Assembly (NCBI GenBank): GCA_016720115.1
Contig: JADJXT010000001.1
Span: 620,001-684,000, forward strand
From: Sphingomonadales bacterium
GTDB taxonomy: Bacteria; Pseudomonadota; Alphaproteobacteria; Sphingomonadales; Sphingomonadaceae
Length of the DNA: 64,000 nt
Direction of reading: 5' to 3'
Shown here: piece after piece, positions 23,798 through 33,046 of the stretch
Layout: every line of letters starts with the position of its first letter
Numbering within the stretch: the first letter of the stretch is position 1
Made by a program: the position numbers and the translations under genes
Notes under the pieces: model-generated
The model's input: the letters and a program-made list of their open reading frames with translations, nothing else
What the model was told of the DNA's origin: nothing
The model's database searches: none

Positions 23798-24208
23798 TCA
23801 ATTCCGTTTCAGCAGATAATGCAGATAAGCGATGGTGATCGGTTTGGCCGGATCATCCTGCCAGGCGCGGGCCTCTACATTCGCCATGGTTCGGCCCAGA
23901 CGAGTGACTTCGCCAACGGCATAGGTCGGTTGCGGCGTGCCGCCGCGCATGAAATCGATGGTGACATTGACCTGCTTGAACGTCGCTTCGTCGCCGCGCT
24001 CGTGCAGCGCGTGCTGGATGGCGGCGACTGCGGCCATTTCGAGCAAGCCCGAAATCGCGCCGCCATGCAGGAAGCCGGGGCGGCCCTGCACCTTGTTGGC
24101 AAAGGGCATTTCGATGAGCGGTGCGCCATTGTGCAGCCCTGCGATCGTCATGTCGAGCGCGCGGGCATAAGGCGGCAGCAATTCGGTGCGGGGATCGGGG
24201 GTGGTCAT
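23798..24208 (-). CDS. PaaI family hotdog thioesterase
   Basis: A 136-residue hotdog-fold protein with GRPGFLHGGAISGLLEMAA, the PaaI-type HGG motif whose following helix holds the active-site acid. It should hydrolyse an acyl-CoA or aryl-CoA thioester. The start overlaps the stop of the second hotdog gene by 4 bp, so the two form an operon and may act as a hetero-oligomer. Confidence 0.87.
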   Translation of the reverse strand: MTTPDPRTELLPPYARALDMTIAGLHNGAPLIEMPFANKVQGRPGFLHGGAISGLLEMAAVAAIQHALHERGDEATFKQVNVTIDFMRGGTPQPTYAVGEVTRLGRTMANVEARAWQDDPAKPITIAYLHYLLKRN

Positions 24209-24672
24209 GCGATGCGATCCCCGACGCGGATGAAGGTGCCACTGACATGCGCGAGCGGTTCGTCAAGATCGCCATTGTGCGCGACACCGCGGACAAAACC
24301 GATGCTGTGGGAGAGATGGTAGCAATAGCCACGTCCATATACGCGCGCGCCTTTGGGCGAGGGCCGCAGATAATCGACACGCAGGTCCATCGTCACCTGC
24401 GGACGGAATTCCTGCAACCTGGTCCAGATCGCCATGCTGGTGGCATTGTCCATCAGGCTGATGACAACGGCAGAGGCCAGAACCCCGGTATCCGGATTGC
24501 CGACAAGATCTTCGCGCCAATCGACCGAAAGCTCGACCCAGTCTTCGCCATGGTCGGCATAATCCATTCCCAGAAAACCGCCATGCCCTGCCTTGCCCAT
24601 GAAACCCATCGCGATCCGCGGATCGAAACCGCCATATTCAGCGGCCAGTTCGGCTATTGTCTTGTCGCTCAT
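24205..24672 (-). CDS. PaaI-like hotdog protein lacking the HGG motif
   Basis: A 155-residue hotdog-fold protein. The helix region reads DTGVLASAVVISLMDNATSMA, with no HGG, but it keeps the acidic LMDNA segment common in 4HBT/PaaI relatives. The C-terminus HVSGTFIRVGDRIA fits the fold. It is coupled to the PaaI gene downstream through an ATGA overlap. It may be a divergent thioesterase or a regulatory partner. Confidence 0.8.
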   Translation of the reverse strand: MSDKTIAELAAEYGGFDPRIAMGFMGKAGHGGFLGMDYADHGEDWVELSVDWREDLVGNPDTGVLASAVVISLMDNATSMAIWTRLQEFRPQVTMDLRVDYLRPSPKGARVYGRGYCYHLSHSIGFVRGVAHNGDLDEPLAHVSGTFIRVGDRIA

Positions 24673-24727
24673 GCGCTTTTCCTATCGGCGCTGCAGGCTG
24701 CTGCCAAGGCAGAAAGGGCTTTATCTT

Positions 24728-24742
24728 GTTCGCGCTTCGTTC
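24728..24742. promoter_or_regulatory. Alphaproteobacterial LexA (SOS) box
   Basis: GTTC-GCGCTTC-GTTC matches GTTC-N7-GTTC, the established LexA recognition sequence of alphaproteobacteria. It lies 12 bp upstream of the mmcB ATG, where bound LexA would block transcription. MmcB is known as a DNA-damage-induced gene in Caulobacter, which strengthens the call. Confidence 0.85.
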
Positions 24743-24754
24743 TAGTCAGGGCCA

Positions 24755-25240
24755 ATGGCAAGCACGGCTTTGGGATTGCAGATCGATTCGGCGGCGGTGG
24801 CGCGTGGCGTCAGCCGCCTTTTCCTGCGCAACCAGATCATGGTCCAGCCAGAGGTCAGCTTGCGCAACAATCGTCGTGCCGACCTTATGGGTGTCAATGC
24901 CAAGGGTGAGATAATCGTGGTCGAGATCAAGGTATCGCGTGCTGACTTGCTGGGCGATCAGAAATGGCCCGAATATCTCGATTATTGCGACCGGTTTTTC
25001 TGGGCCGTTCCCGCAGGTTTCGATTTCTCACCGATCGAGGGAGAGGCGTTTCTGCCCGAACGCACCGGCCTGATTGTCGCCGATGCTTATGATGCAGAAA
25101 TCGTCCGCTCCGCCGCGCTGGTGCCGCTCGCAGCGGCCAGGCGCAAGGTCGAGATGCAACGGCTTGCCCGGCTTGCCATGCGGCGCTTGATGGGAATTGC
25201 TGATCCCGACCCGTCGCTGGCCGGGATCATCGCCGAATAA
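24755..25240 (+). CDS. mmcB: MmcB family DNA repair protein
   Basis: 161 residues. RADLMGVNAKGEIIVVEIKVSR has the D...ExK spacing of PD-(D/E)xK nucleases, as expected for the MmcB/DUF1052 family, named for mitomycin C sensitivity in Caulobacter. It is directly behind a LexA box. It converges on the DUF3604 gene with abutting stops (25240/25241). I see no partner repair gene in the window. Confidence 0.9.
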   Translation: MASTALGLQIDSAAVARGVSRLFLRNQIMVQPEVSLRNNRRADLMGVNAKGEIIVVEIKVSRADLLGDQKWPEYLDYCDRFFWAVPAGFDFSPIEGEAFLPERTGLIVADAYDAEIVRSAALVPLAAARRKVEMQRLARLAMRRLMGIADPDPSLAGIIAE

Positions 25241-27169
25241 TCAGGCCGTCGGGTTATACCAGATCGGCGATGTGTAGGCCCGTTCCTGCGCCTTGAGTTC
25301 GGTTTCCGGCAACAATTTGGCACCATAGCGGATCATGTCGAACAGCACCCAGCGCGGTGTGGGGATTTCAAGCACGCGGACATAGTAAAACGCCCGCTGT
25401 CCCGCATTGAATTCGGGATCGCTCCATACGCTCCGCAATTCGGCGGCGCCGATGCTGTTCGTGTAGGTCGCCTTTTTGATGTCGACGGTATCGCCGACAG
25501 GCGCCAGCTTGCCGCCAACCAGCTTGCGCGTTTCGGGCGAGGACCAGACCACGTCAAAGACCTTTTCCTGCATTTTGCCCGACGCGTCGACCCAGCCTTT
25601 GACGACCTGTACGCGGTCGAGATTGGCGCCTTCGGGATCCTTGAGCGCAGAAATCAGGAAGCTGGGCTTGCCGGTGCCTGCCTTGAGGTCCGCGCCCATC
25701 GGCACCCCGCGCGCATAGCCCGCCTTCACCCAGTCCCCGGCCCAGTCCTTGTCGGTAAAGTCCCAGCCGCCAAAGACGCGCACCTGCATGCGTGGGCCCG
25801 TGGTCGCATAGACTTCGCGCCGCATCATCGCATCGAATATCGCGGCGCGCGTATTGGCTGTCGCCCACACGCCTGCATAGCCGCCCGCCATATAATGCCA
25901 GCCGAACCGTCCTCCATTCGTACCGAGATTTTGGGCCTGCGACGCGCGTTTTGCATTGGGTTCGCCGTCCGAATGCTTGCCGAAGAAATTGTCCTCATCG
26001 GCAGTGGAAAGGCTGGTATGGCTGTCAGTCGATCCGATCAGGCCGAACTTGTAAGGATTCACGCCGGTCTTCGCCTCGATGGCGAGTCCGCGTTTCAAAG
26101 CCTCGCGCACATAATCCCCTGCCAGCATGTTAGGCGTCTTGCGGCGCTGCATCGTCAGATTGCCCATATCCCAGCCGGCATCGCCGAAACCTGCAAACTC
26201 GTCATTGGGCGAAAGGAAGGGATGGCTTTCGCTATCCCCCTTGATCTGGGTGATTTCGACCAGCGGTTCGCGTGCTGCGCGGCGGCGGGCATAGTCCGCA
26301 GTGATCGCTCCGCCGCCCGGCCGCACCATTTCGAACATCAGCCCGTTTGAAACATTGCTGTTGTGCGGAATGGCCAGCATTTTGCCGCCGGTCTTTTTCT
26401 CATAGGCATCCATATAGTCCCACAATTTGTCGACCGTTTCGGTGCCTTCGGTCATCGGGTCATAGGGGCGGACCTGATCGGCACGCGACTTGCCGTCGCG
26501 CATGATGACGACGCGGTGCAGATTGTCGCCATTGGGCATCAGCGTATATTCAAAGCCCATGAATGCAGTGAACTTGCCGGGTTCGTTATAGCGCTCGACG
26601 ATCCGGGTATGGCTCTTCCAGATCTGCATCGTGCCCTTGGCCTGCTCCTCGCGCGGCAGGATGCCAACAAGCTTGCCTTCGCCCGCAGCGTTTATCAGTT
26701 CCATGGTCGCGCGCTGCCGACCCTCACGGCCTTCGTGCATCATGTCGTGCCAGCGCAAGAGTGTCTCGTCCTGGATCATCATGCGCGGGGCGTCGTAGAG
26801 CCGCTGGGTGGCGCCCAGCCCGCCCGAATGGTCTGCAATGACAAGAAAATCGAGCGGGCGTTCAAGCTTGGCCTTCAGCCCCCAGGTCGACTTCACTTCT
26901 TCACCGCGCGCGAAACGCAAGGCTTCTTCGGGGCCAAGTGTGGTGCCAAAGCCGAACGCATCGATCGAATTGGAAGTGTGGAGATGCGTATCGCCCCACA
27001 GCAGTTTCGTCGCGATGCCGCTGGTCACTTCCTTGTCGTTGGCGGCCTGGATTTCTTCATAGCGGCTGGCTTCGCGGCTTTCGCTGAACTTGCCCCATCC
27101 CCAATAGAGCCCTGCGCCAACTGCCACAGCTGCAACAGTACCAAGTGCAATCTTGCGAATTGATGCCAT
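25241..27169 (-). CDS. DUF3604 protein (PHP-like metal-binding fold)
   Basis: 642 residues with an N-terminal signal anchor (IALGTVAAVAVGAGLYWGW). KLLWGDTHLHTSNS, DFLVIADHSGGLG, LAIPHNSN and GLIGSTDSHTS supply His/Asp ligands in the order seen in PHP-type phosphoesterases, so a metal-dependent periplasmic hydrolase is plausible, but no substrate is known for DUF3604. GGGAG 9 bases upstream supports the ATG at 27169. It stands alone between mmcB (convergent) and the OYE gene. Confidence 0.85.
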   Translation of the reverse strand: MASIRKIALGTVAAVAVGAGLYWGWGKFSESREASRYEEIQAANDKEVTSGIATKLLWGDTHLHTSNSIDAFGFGTTLGPEEALRFARGEEVKSTWGLKAKLERPLDFLVIADHSGGLGATQRLYDAPRMMIQDETLLRWHDMMHEGREGRQRATMELINAAGEGKLVGILPREEQAKGTMQIWKSHTRIVERYNEPGKFTAFMGFEYTLMPNGDNLHRVVIMRDGKSRADQVRPYDPMTEGTETVDKLWDYMDAYEKKTGGKMLAIPHNSNVSNGLMFEMVRPGGGAITADYARRRAAREPLVEITQIKGDSESHPFLSPNDEFAGFGDAGWDMGNLTMQRRKTPNMLAGDYVREALKRGLAIEAKTGVNPYKFGLIGSTDSHTSLSTADEDNFFGKHSDGEPNAKRASQAQNLGTNGGRFGWHYMAGGYAGVWATANTRAAIFDAMMRREVYATTGPRMQVRVFGGWDFTDKDWAGDWVKAGYARGVPMGADLKAGTGKPSFLISALKDPEGANLDRVQVVKGWVDASGKMQEKVFDVVWSSPETRKLVGGKLAPVGDTVDIKKATYTNSIGAAELRSVWSDPEFNAGQRAFYYVRVLEIPTPRWVLFDMIRYGAKLLPETELKAQERAYTSPIWYNPTA

Positions 27170-27321
27170 GATTTCATCTCCCTTGGCAGGAAAACTGCGC
27201 TTTTACACGCGGTCCGTCAATAGCTTCCGAAGTGTCAGCAACTGACGCTACATCATGGCTTTTCGTAGGGAGGGAAGGAGGGGGCATATTGTGCCCCGCT
27301 CCCATTTTCAGGCGATGGCAA

Positions 27322-28416
27322 TCAAACTGGAACCGATTCCAGCTTCGGATAGTCGGTATAGCCCTCCGCACCGGGCGAATACCAGGTCTTGAAATTGTCT
27401 GGCGCCACTTCGGCCCCAGCGCGCAGGCGCTCAACCAGATCGGGGTTCGAGATATAGGGACGACCAAAGCTGATGGCGTCGGCCAGCCCGCTTGCAACGT
27501 CCGCCTGCGCGGTTTCGAGCGTATATTCCTGGTTCAGGACGAGCGGATTGGTAAAGACCTTGCGGATGTGCGGAGACACCGGCGGGACGTCGCTGGTGCC
27601 GAAATTGCCGAAGGTTTTCTGCTCGCGCAGTTCGAGAAAGCCGATGCCGACCTTTTGCAACGCAGCCGCAGCCGCGGTGAACAGGCCTACAGGATCGCTA
27701 TCGTCGCAGCCCTGCGACTCGCCATTGGGCGACAGGCGAACCGAGGTGCGATCCGCGCCGATTGTATCCGAAACCGCCTGCGCAACCTCGGTGGTCAGGC
27801 GGATGCGGTTTTCGATCGAGCCGCCATAGTTGTCGTCACGAAAATTGGCGTTGTCGCGCAGGAACTGGTCGAGCAGATAGCCATTGGCGCTGTGAATCTG
27901 CACGCCGTCAAAGCCTGCCGCCAGCGCATTTTTCGCTGCATGGACATAGTCGCCGATAACGCGCGGTATTTCATCAAGGCGCAGTGCGCGCGCTTCGACA
28001 TAGTCCTTCTTGCCGGTCTGCGTATGGGCATAGCCGGGGGCTGTCGTTGCCGAGGATGACACTGGCTGTGCGCCTCCCAGGAAGTCGGGATGGACCAGAC
28101 GGCCCATATGCCAGAGTTGCAGGATGATGCGGCCATCGGCCTTGTGCACCGCGTCGGTCACAGGCTTCCATGCCTCGACCTGTTCGGCAGACCAGATGCC
28201 GGGCGCTGCAGGCCAGCCCGAGCCTTCCTGGCTGATGCCAGTCGCTTCAGCGATAATCAGGCCTGCACCAGCACGTTGAGCATAATAATCGGCCTTGAGA
28301 GCACTTATCGGTACATGCACGCCCTCGCTGCGCCCGCGTGTAAGCGGGGCCATCAATATGCGGTTGGGGGCGTGGATCGCACCTAGCTGGATCGGATCAA
28401 AAAGGCTTGTGGTCAT
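27322..28416 (-). CDS. Old Yellow Enzyme family NADH:flavin oxidoreductase
   Basis: A 364-residue FMN TIM-barrel close to N-ethylmaleimide reductases. It shows NRILMAPLTRGRS at the start, the substrate-binding IHSANGYLLDQFL (His and Asn), NYGGSIENR, and FGRPYISNPDLVERL at the FMN phosphate site. It reduces activated C=C bonds of electrophiles. The divergent EamA exporter starts 75 bp away; a shared promoter and a detoxification theme are possible. Confidence 0.93.
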   Translation of the reverse strand: MTTSLFDPIQLGAIHAPNRILMAPLTRGRSEGVHVPISALKADYYAQRAGAGLIIAEATGISQEGSGWPAAPGIWSAEQVEAWKPVTDAVHKADGRIILQLWHMGRLVHPDFLGGAQPVSSSATTAPGYAHTQTGKKDYVEARALRLDEIPRVIGDYVHAAKNALAAGFDGVQIHSANGYLLDQFLRDNANFRDDNYGGSIENRIRLTTEVAQAVSDTIGADRTSVRLSPNGESQGCDDSDPVGLFTAAAAALQKVGIGFLELREQKTFGNFGTSDVPPVSPHIRKVFTNPLVLNQEYTLETAQADVASGLADAISFGRPYISNPDLVERLRAGAEVAPDNFKTWYSPGAEGYTDYPKLESVPV

Positions 28417-28491
28417 GGTCGCGTGCTTTCCCTATTGGCGTTGCTTGCTGTGTAACATGCGGATACGGGTTGCAAATTGCAACGGGGGTTT

Positions 28492-29379
28492 ATGGCGGAC
28501 AAGCAAATCTTTCAAAAGGCCCCTGCGCTTGCTTTTGCAGCGTTGATTGCAGGCAATGTGTGTATTGCGTTCGGCCCGCTGCTGGTTCGTCTTTCGGATA
28601 CCGGGCCGATTGCCACCGGCTTTTGGCGCTTGGCGCTCGCCACCCCCTTTCTTGCCTTTATCGGTTACCGGGCGGGTTTCAGGATCCAGTCGATGCCGAA
28701 GGGGCTATTGGGGCTGGTGTTGCTGGCGGGCTTCTTCTTTGCGGTCGATATCGTCGCCTGGCATATCGGCATCTTCAAGACCAAGCTGGGCAACGCGACG
28801 CTGCTTGCCAATTGCGCCAGCTTGCTGCTCGCCATTTATGGCATCTTCCTCGCACGCAAATTGCCGCCGCCGATGCAGGGCATTGCCATATTGCTCGCCT
28901 TTGCCGGGGCGGCTTTGCTGATGGGGCAGAGCTTCGAAATCTCGCCCGAGCATTTCGAAGGAGACTGGCTGAGCCTGCTCGCAGGGCTGTTCTACACCTT
29001 CTATCTGCTGGCGATGATCCGTGTGCGTGAAAGCACCGAGAGCTGGTCGTCGCTGGCATTGGCTTCGGGCTCGGCGGCCTTGTTTCTGTTTCCTGTTGCA
29101 TGGCTGGCAGGCGAACAGATCCTGCCCGGCGACTGGACGCCGCTGATCATCCTCGCCTTGTCGAGCCAGGTCTTGGGGCAGGGATTCCTGACCTATGCCT
29201 TGCCGCATTTCAGCCCGCTCATCATCGGGCTGGCCCTGCTGTTGCAGCCCGCCCTTTCGGCATTGGCAGGATGGGCGGCATTTGACGAGGCGATGACCCC
29301 GCTCGACTATATCGGCGGAACGATGGTTATGGCCGCGCTGGTGCTTGTTCGCCTTGCCGAAGGCCGGGCAAAGGCCTAG
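28492..29379 (+). CDS. EamA/DMT family transporter
   Basis: 295 residues with ten predicted membrane segments in two EamA repeats (LIAGNVCIAFGPLLVRLSD and GDWLSLLAGLFYTFYLLAMI). It keeps the late glycine/proline pattern YIGGTMVMAALVL. The ATG at 28492 is preferred over an upstream TTG at 28477. Substrate unknown; the divergent OYE gene suggests a shared role in handling reactive compounds, but this is speculation. COQ9 follows after 9 bp. Confidence 0.85.
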   Translation: MADKQIFQKAPALAFAALIAGNVCIAFGPLLVRLSDTGPIATGFWRLALATPFLAFIGYRAGFRIQSMPKGLLGLVLLAGFFFAVDIVAWHIGIFKTKLGNATLLANCASLLLAIYGIFLARKLPPPMQGIAILLAFAGAALLMGQSFEISPEHFEGDWLSLLAGLFYTFYLLAMIRVRESTESWSSLALASGSAALFLFPVAWLAGEQILPGDWTPLIILALSSQVLGQGFLTYALPHFSPLIIGLALLLQPALSALAGWAAFDEAMTPLDYIGGTMVMAALVLVRLAEGRAKA

Positions 29380-29388
29380 ACGCGATTC

Positions 29389-30057
29389 ATGGCCTCCGTA
29401 CCGCTTCCCGATGACCCCACGCTCGATGAAATTCGCGAGGCTGTGGCCCCGCGTCTGGTCTCGCACGCTGCTTTTGATGGCTGGAATGACAAGGCCGTCG
29501 AGTCTGCCGCAATGGAGGTTGGCGTCGACGCCGATTTGGCCAAATTGTCCCTCAAAGGCGGTGCCATGGCGCTGATCGAGGCATGGATCGGTTCAGTCGA
29601 TGCCGAAATGGCCCACCGCCTGCCGTCTGAAAAACTGGAGGCGATGAAAATTCGTGAGCGGATTACGGCCCTTGTCGCAACCCGCCTCGAAATTGCCGCG
29701 CCAGACCGCGAGGGGCAGCGGCGTGCGCTGGCAATTATGGCGCTGCCGCAAAATGTGGCGGCCGCCGCCCGTATAGGCTGGCGCAGTGCAGACCGGATGT
29801 GGCGCCTTGCGGGCGATATGGCGACCGATTTCAACCATTATACCAAGCGCATGACGCTGTCGGCGGTTTACGCCTCGACACTTGCAGTGTTTGTGAATGA
29901 TGACAGCGAAAATTTCGCCGAGACGCGGGCTTTTCTGGATCGACGGATCGAAAATGTGATGCAATTCGAAAAGGCCAAGGCGCAGGCGAAAAAGCGGCGC
30001 GAATATATGCCCAGCCTGTCGCGCTTCATCGGCCGTTTGCGTTATCCGCCGCGTTAG
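29389..30057 (+). CDS. COQ9 family protein
   Basis: 222 residues, all helical, with a TetR-like N-terminal fold (DPTLDEIREAVAPRLVSHAAFDGW) and the COQ9 signature SADRMWRLAGDMATDFNHYTKR (about 130-152). COQ9 proteins bind lipids and present demethoxyubiquinone to COQ7, whose gene is at 10.3 kb here. It lies close behind an EamA gene and 38 bp ahead of feoA. Confidence 0.9.
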   Translation: MASVPLPDDPTLDEIREAVAPRLVSHAAFDGWNDKAVESAAMEVGVDADLAKLSLKGGAMALIEAWIGSVDAEMAHRLPSEKLEAMKIRERITALVATRLEIAAPDREGQRRALAIMALPQNVAAAARIGWRSADRMWRLAGDMATDFNHYTKRMTLSAVYASTLAVFVNDDSENFAETRAFLDRRIENVMQFEKAKAQAKKRREYMPSLSRFIGRLRYPPR

Positions 30058-30095
30058 AGAATGCACTTGCCTTTATTGCGAAACATTATCAAAAA

Positions 30096-30344
30096 GTGCC
30101 CGTGAATCTCGATACTCTCCCCAAACAGTCCGTGGCGCGCATCAGCGCGATCGATTGGACCGCGATCCCCGAAACCGAAGGGCATCGCCTTCGTTCGCTT
30201 GGTTTTGACATCGGCGTGAATGTCGAATCGTTGCACAAGGGCATATTGTTCTGGCGCGATCCGATTGCTGTTCGCGTTGGCCGGATGACAGTGGCGCTGC
30301 GCCGCAAGGTCGCTGTCGCTATCGCCTGTGAGCCATTGTCATGA
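30096..30344 (+). CDS. feoA: Ferrous iron transport protein FeoA
   Basis: An 82-residue SH3-like protein. RLRSLGFDIGVNVESLHKG and DPIAVRVGRMTVALRRKVA match FeoA, the small cytosolic partner of FeoB. It starts with GTG at 30096, with a second GTG at 30102 as an alternative. Its stop overlaps the feoB ATG by 4 bp. Confidence 0.88.
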   Translation: MPVNLDTLPKQSVARISAIDWTAIPETEGHRLRSLGFDIGVNVESLHKGILFWRDPIAVRVGRMTVALRRKVAVAIACEPLS

Positions 30345-32194
30345 CCGAAGCTGTGCCGCTCGTCGCTCTGGTCGGCAACCCCAATGCGGGCAAGAGCGCG
30401 CTGTTCAATGCGCTTACCGGTGCACGCCAGAAAATTGCCAACTATCCTGGCGTTACCGTCGAGCGAAAATCGGGACGCGCGTCCTTTGCCGACGGACGCC
30501 CCGTCGAACTGATCGACCTTCCCGGTGCCTACAGTCTTGAACCCGACAGCCTCGACGAAGCCGTTACCCGTGACGTTGTACTGGGACGATTTGAAGGGCA
30601 GCGGCGGCCTGACGCGTTGATCGTCGTGGTCGATGCCGGCAATCTCGACAACCATTTGCGCTTTGCTCTCGAACTGATCGGACAGGGACTGCCGACAGTT
30701 ATTGCGCTCAACATGGTCGATCTGGCGTCGCGTGACGGGCTGGAGCTTGATGCGGAGAAATTGGCCGCGGAGCTGGGCGTGCCCGTGATTGCTACCGTTG
30801 CGGTGCGCAAACGCGGCCTCGATGCGCTGATGGACGGATTGAGCCAGACACTGGCGGCCCCTGCCATTGCGATCGACGCTCCTGCGGGCCGCGCGGAAAT
30901 CACCAAGCGCGCGCATCAGATTGCACGTTCGGTCATCGTCAGCGAAGCCGCCGGTCGCCAATGGACGCGGCGGCTGGACAGCATCCTGTTGCACCCGGTG
31001 GGCGGGATAGCAGTTCTGCTCGCCCTGCTGTTTGTCATGTTCCAGGCAGTCTATGCCTGGTCGGAAGCACCCATAGGCTGGATCGAAACCGGCTTCGGCA
31101 TGCTGACCGCAATAATCAACGGCACTTTGCCTGACAGCATCGTCAGGTCATTCCTGACCGACGGCGTAATAGCTGGCGTGGGCTCTGTTGTGGTGTTCCT
31201 GCCGCAAATTCTGATCCTGTTCCTGTTCATCCTGCTGCTTGAGGCATCGGGTTACATGACCCGGGCGGCATTTGTGATGGACCGGTTGATGGCCGCAGTC
31301 GGCCTGTCGGGGCACAGCTTCATTCCGCTGCTTTCGTCTTTTGCTTGCGCCATCCCGGGGATCATGGCGACGCGGTCGATCATGGATCAGAAGGAACGTC
31401 TGGCAACCATCCTGATCGCGCCGTTGATGACCTGTTCGGCGCGATTGCCGGTCTATACGCTGATTATCGGGGCCTTCATCCCGTCGATCAGTGTCGGCCC
31501 GGGCATCGGATTGCAGGGGCTGGTCCTGTTCTGCCTTTACATCGCAGGAATTGTCGGCGCGATGCTGGCGGCAGCCGTCATCCAGCGTTTCGTCACGCGC
31601 AGCCGCCAAAGCAGTTTCCTTATCGAAATGCCCCGATATCAGATGCCGCGCATTCGCGACATGATGATCGGCCTGTGGCAGCGGGCGTGGGTTTTCCTGC
31701 GCCGCGCAGGCACCATCATTTTTGCGGCAACGATCATTCTCTGGGCATTGCTCAGTTTTCCGAAAGTGCCTGAGGCTTCCAACGAGAGCCAGGTTGAATA
31801 TTCGGTTGCTGGACGGATTGCCTCGGTGATCGAGCCCGTCGTTGAGCCTATCGGTTTCAACCATGATATCGCGCTTTCGATTATCCCCGCGATGGCCGCG
31901 CGCGAAGTTGCCGTGTCGGCACTCGGAACCGTCTATGCGATCGACGCGAGCGATGAGGAAGTGGCGGCGCAAAGCCTCGGTCCGCGTCTGGCGGCTGACT
32001 GGTCGCTGGCGACAGCACTCGCCTTTCTTGCATGGTTCGTTTTCGCACCGCAATGCATCTCGACCATTGCCGTGACACGCCGGGAAACCAACGGGTGGAA
32101 ATGGCCCACCTTCATGGTCGTCTACCTGTTTGCACTTGCCTATGTCGCCGCAGGGATTACCTACTGGATGGCAGTAGCTGTCGGCCTTGGCTGA
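30341..32194 (+). CDS. feoB: Ferrous iron transporter FeoB
   Basis: 617 residues. The N-terminal G domain has GNPNAGKSALFNALTG (G1), DLPGAYSL (G3) and NMVD (G4). The membrane part from about residue 220 carries two Gate segments (FACAIPGIMATRSIMDQKER and IPAMAAREVAVSALGTVY). It takes up Fe(II) across the inner membrane. It is shorter than the 770-residue E. coli protein but similar to other alphaproteobacterial forms. ssb starts 30 bp downstream. Confidence 0.95.
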   Translation: MTEAVPLVALVGNPNAGKSALFNALTGARQKIANYPGVTVERKSGRASFADGRPVELIDLPGAYSLEPDSLDEAVTRDVVLGRFEGQRRPDALIVVVDAGNLDNHLRFALELIGQGLPTVIALNMVDLASRDGLELDAEKLAAELGVPVIATVAVRKRGLDALMDGLSQTLAAPAIAIDAPAGRAEITKRAHQIARSVIVSEAAGRQWTRRLDSILLHPVGGIAVLLALLFVMFQAVYAWSEAPIGWIETGFGMLTAIINGTLPDSIVRSFLTDGVIAGVGSVVVFLPQILILFLFILLLEASGYMTRAAFVMDRLMAAVGLSGHSFIPLLSSFACAIPGIMATRSIMDQKERLATILIAPLMTCSARLPVYTLIIGAFIPSISVGPGIGLQGLVLFCLYIAGIVGAMLAAAVIQRFVTRSRQSSFLIEMPRYQMPRIRDMMIGLWQRAWVFLRRAGTIIFAATIILWALLSFPKVPEASNESQVEYSVAGRIASVIEPVVEPIGFNHDIALSIIPAMAAREVAVSALGTVYAIDASDEEVAAQSLGPRLAADWSLATALAFLAWFVFAPQCISTIAVTRRETNGWKWPTFMVVYLFALAYVAAGITYWMAVAVGLG

Positions 32195-32224
32195 CGGCGA
32201 TTCTATTCCAAAAGAGGGGACATC

Positions 32225-32737
32225 ATGGCGGGCAGCGTCAACAAGGTTATTTTGGTCGGCAATCTGGGCGCAGATCCTGAAGTGAAATCATTCCAGAATG
32301 GCGGCCGCATTGCGAACCTGCGCATCGCGACGTCAGAGGACTGGAAGGATCGCCAGACCGGCGAAAAGAAAGAGCGTACCGAATGGCACCAGGTGGTGCT
32401 GCAGTCGGACGGGCTTGTCGGCGTTGCCGAACGCTATCTGCGCAAGGGTGCGAAAGTTTATATTGAGGGCCAGTTGCGCACCCGCAAATGGCAGGACCAG
32501 TCCGGCAATGACCGTTATACCACCGAAATCAGCGTCGGCGGCTTTGATGGCAAACTTGTCATGCTCGATGGCGCGCGCAGCAGCCAGGGCGGCGGCAATG
32601 ATGGTTGGGGCAGCGGTGGCGGCTCGTCCTCGGGCGGAAGTGGCGGTGGCCAGTCGGGCGGCGGCTGGCAGGGTGGCTCGTCCGGCTTTGGCGGCGGTGA
32701 CTTCTCCGATGATCTTGACGACGATGTACCGTTTTGA
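32225..32737 (+). CDS. ssb: Single-stranded DNA-binding protein
   Basis: 170 residues: an OB-fold N-terminal 110 residues (VNKVILVGNLGADPEV, RTEWHQVVLQ, YIEGQLRTRKWQ), then a Gly/Ser-rich linker and the conserved acidic tip DLDDDVPF that recruits partner enzymes. AGAGGGGA precedes the ATG. No LexA box was seen in the 30 bp behind feoB, although uvrA-ssb arrangements are common elsewhere. Confidence 0.96.
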   Translation: MAGSVNKVILVGNLGADPEVKSFQNGGRIANLRIATSEDWKDRQTGEKKERTEWHQVVLQSDGLVGVAERYLRKGAKVYIEGQLRTRKWQDQSGNDRYTTEISVGGFDGKLVMLDGARSSQGGGNDGWGSGGGSSSGGSGGGQSGGGWQGGSSGFGGGDFSDDLDDDVPF

Positions 32738-33046
32738 TTGGTAGTTCGATTAGGGCTTCGATAGCGTGAACAAGCGCATCGCCCTGCTGGTTGAGGGCAG
32801 CCATTCATAGTTACCCGACTTGGAATGAAGCGAATAAATTTGCCGCCGGATAATATCGGCTGGTAAGGATCCAGAGTGCCTGCAACATTTGGCGCAGCGC
32901 TGGCTTGACTGTCTGCGCGGCCAAAATGCGGCGCTAAACAATTTTCGCCAAGAACCGTTAACCCTCTTTCGTCGCACTTCGTCGACCATGATCGTCAACC
33001 ATAGCGTTCAACGCTAAATTGTCCTTTCCCTGCAATTTAGGGCAGC
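32738..33046. promoter_or_regulatory. Regulatory gap before the LapG-like gene
   Basis: 309 bp without a credible gene. GTTAACCCTCTTTCGT at 32957-32972 repeats the motif upstream of ctpA. Near the right end, two dyads partly overlap: TAGCGTT-C-AACGCTA (33002-33016) and CTAAATTG...CAATTTAG (33014-33021 and 33033-33040), the second ending 6 bp before the ATG and covering the ribosome binding region. Confidence 0.4.

Noticed and set aside
30058..30095. Possible iron-regulator (Fur-like) box before feoA
   Set aside because: The AT-rich stretch TTGCGAAACATTATC has weak symmetry only and does not match a known alphaproteobacterial iron box well enough.
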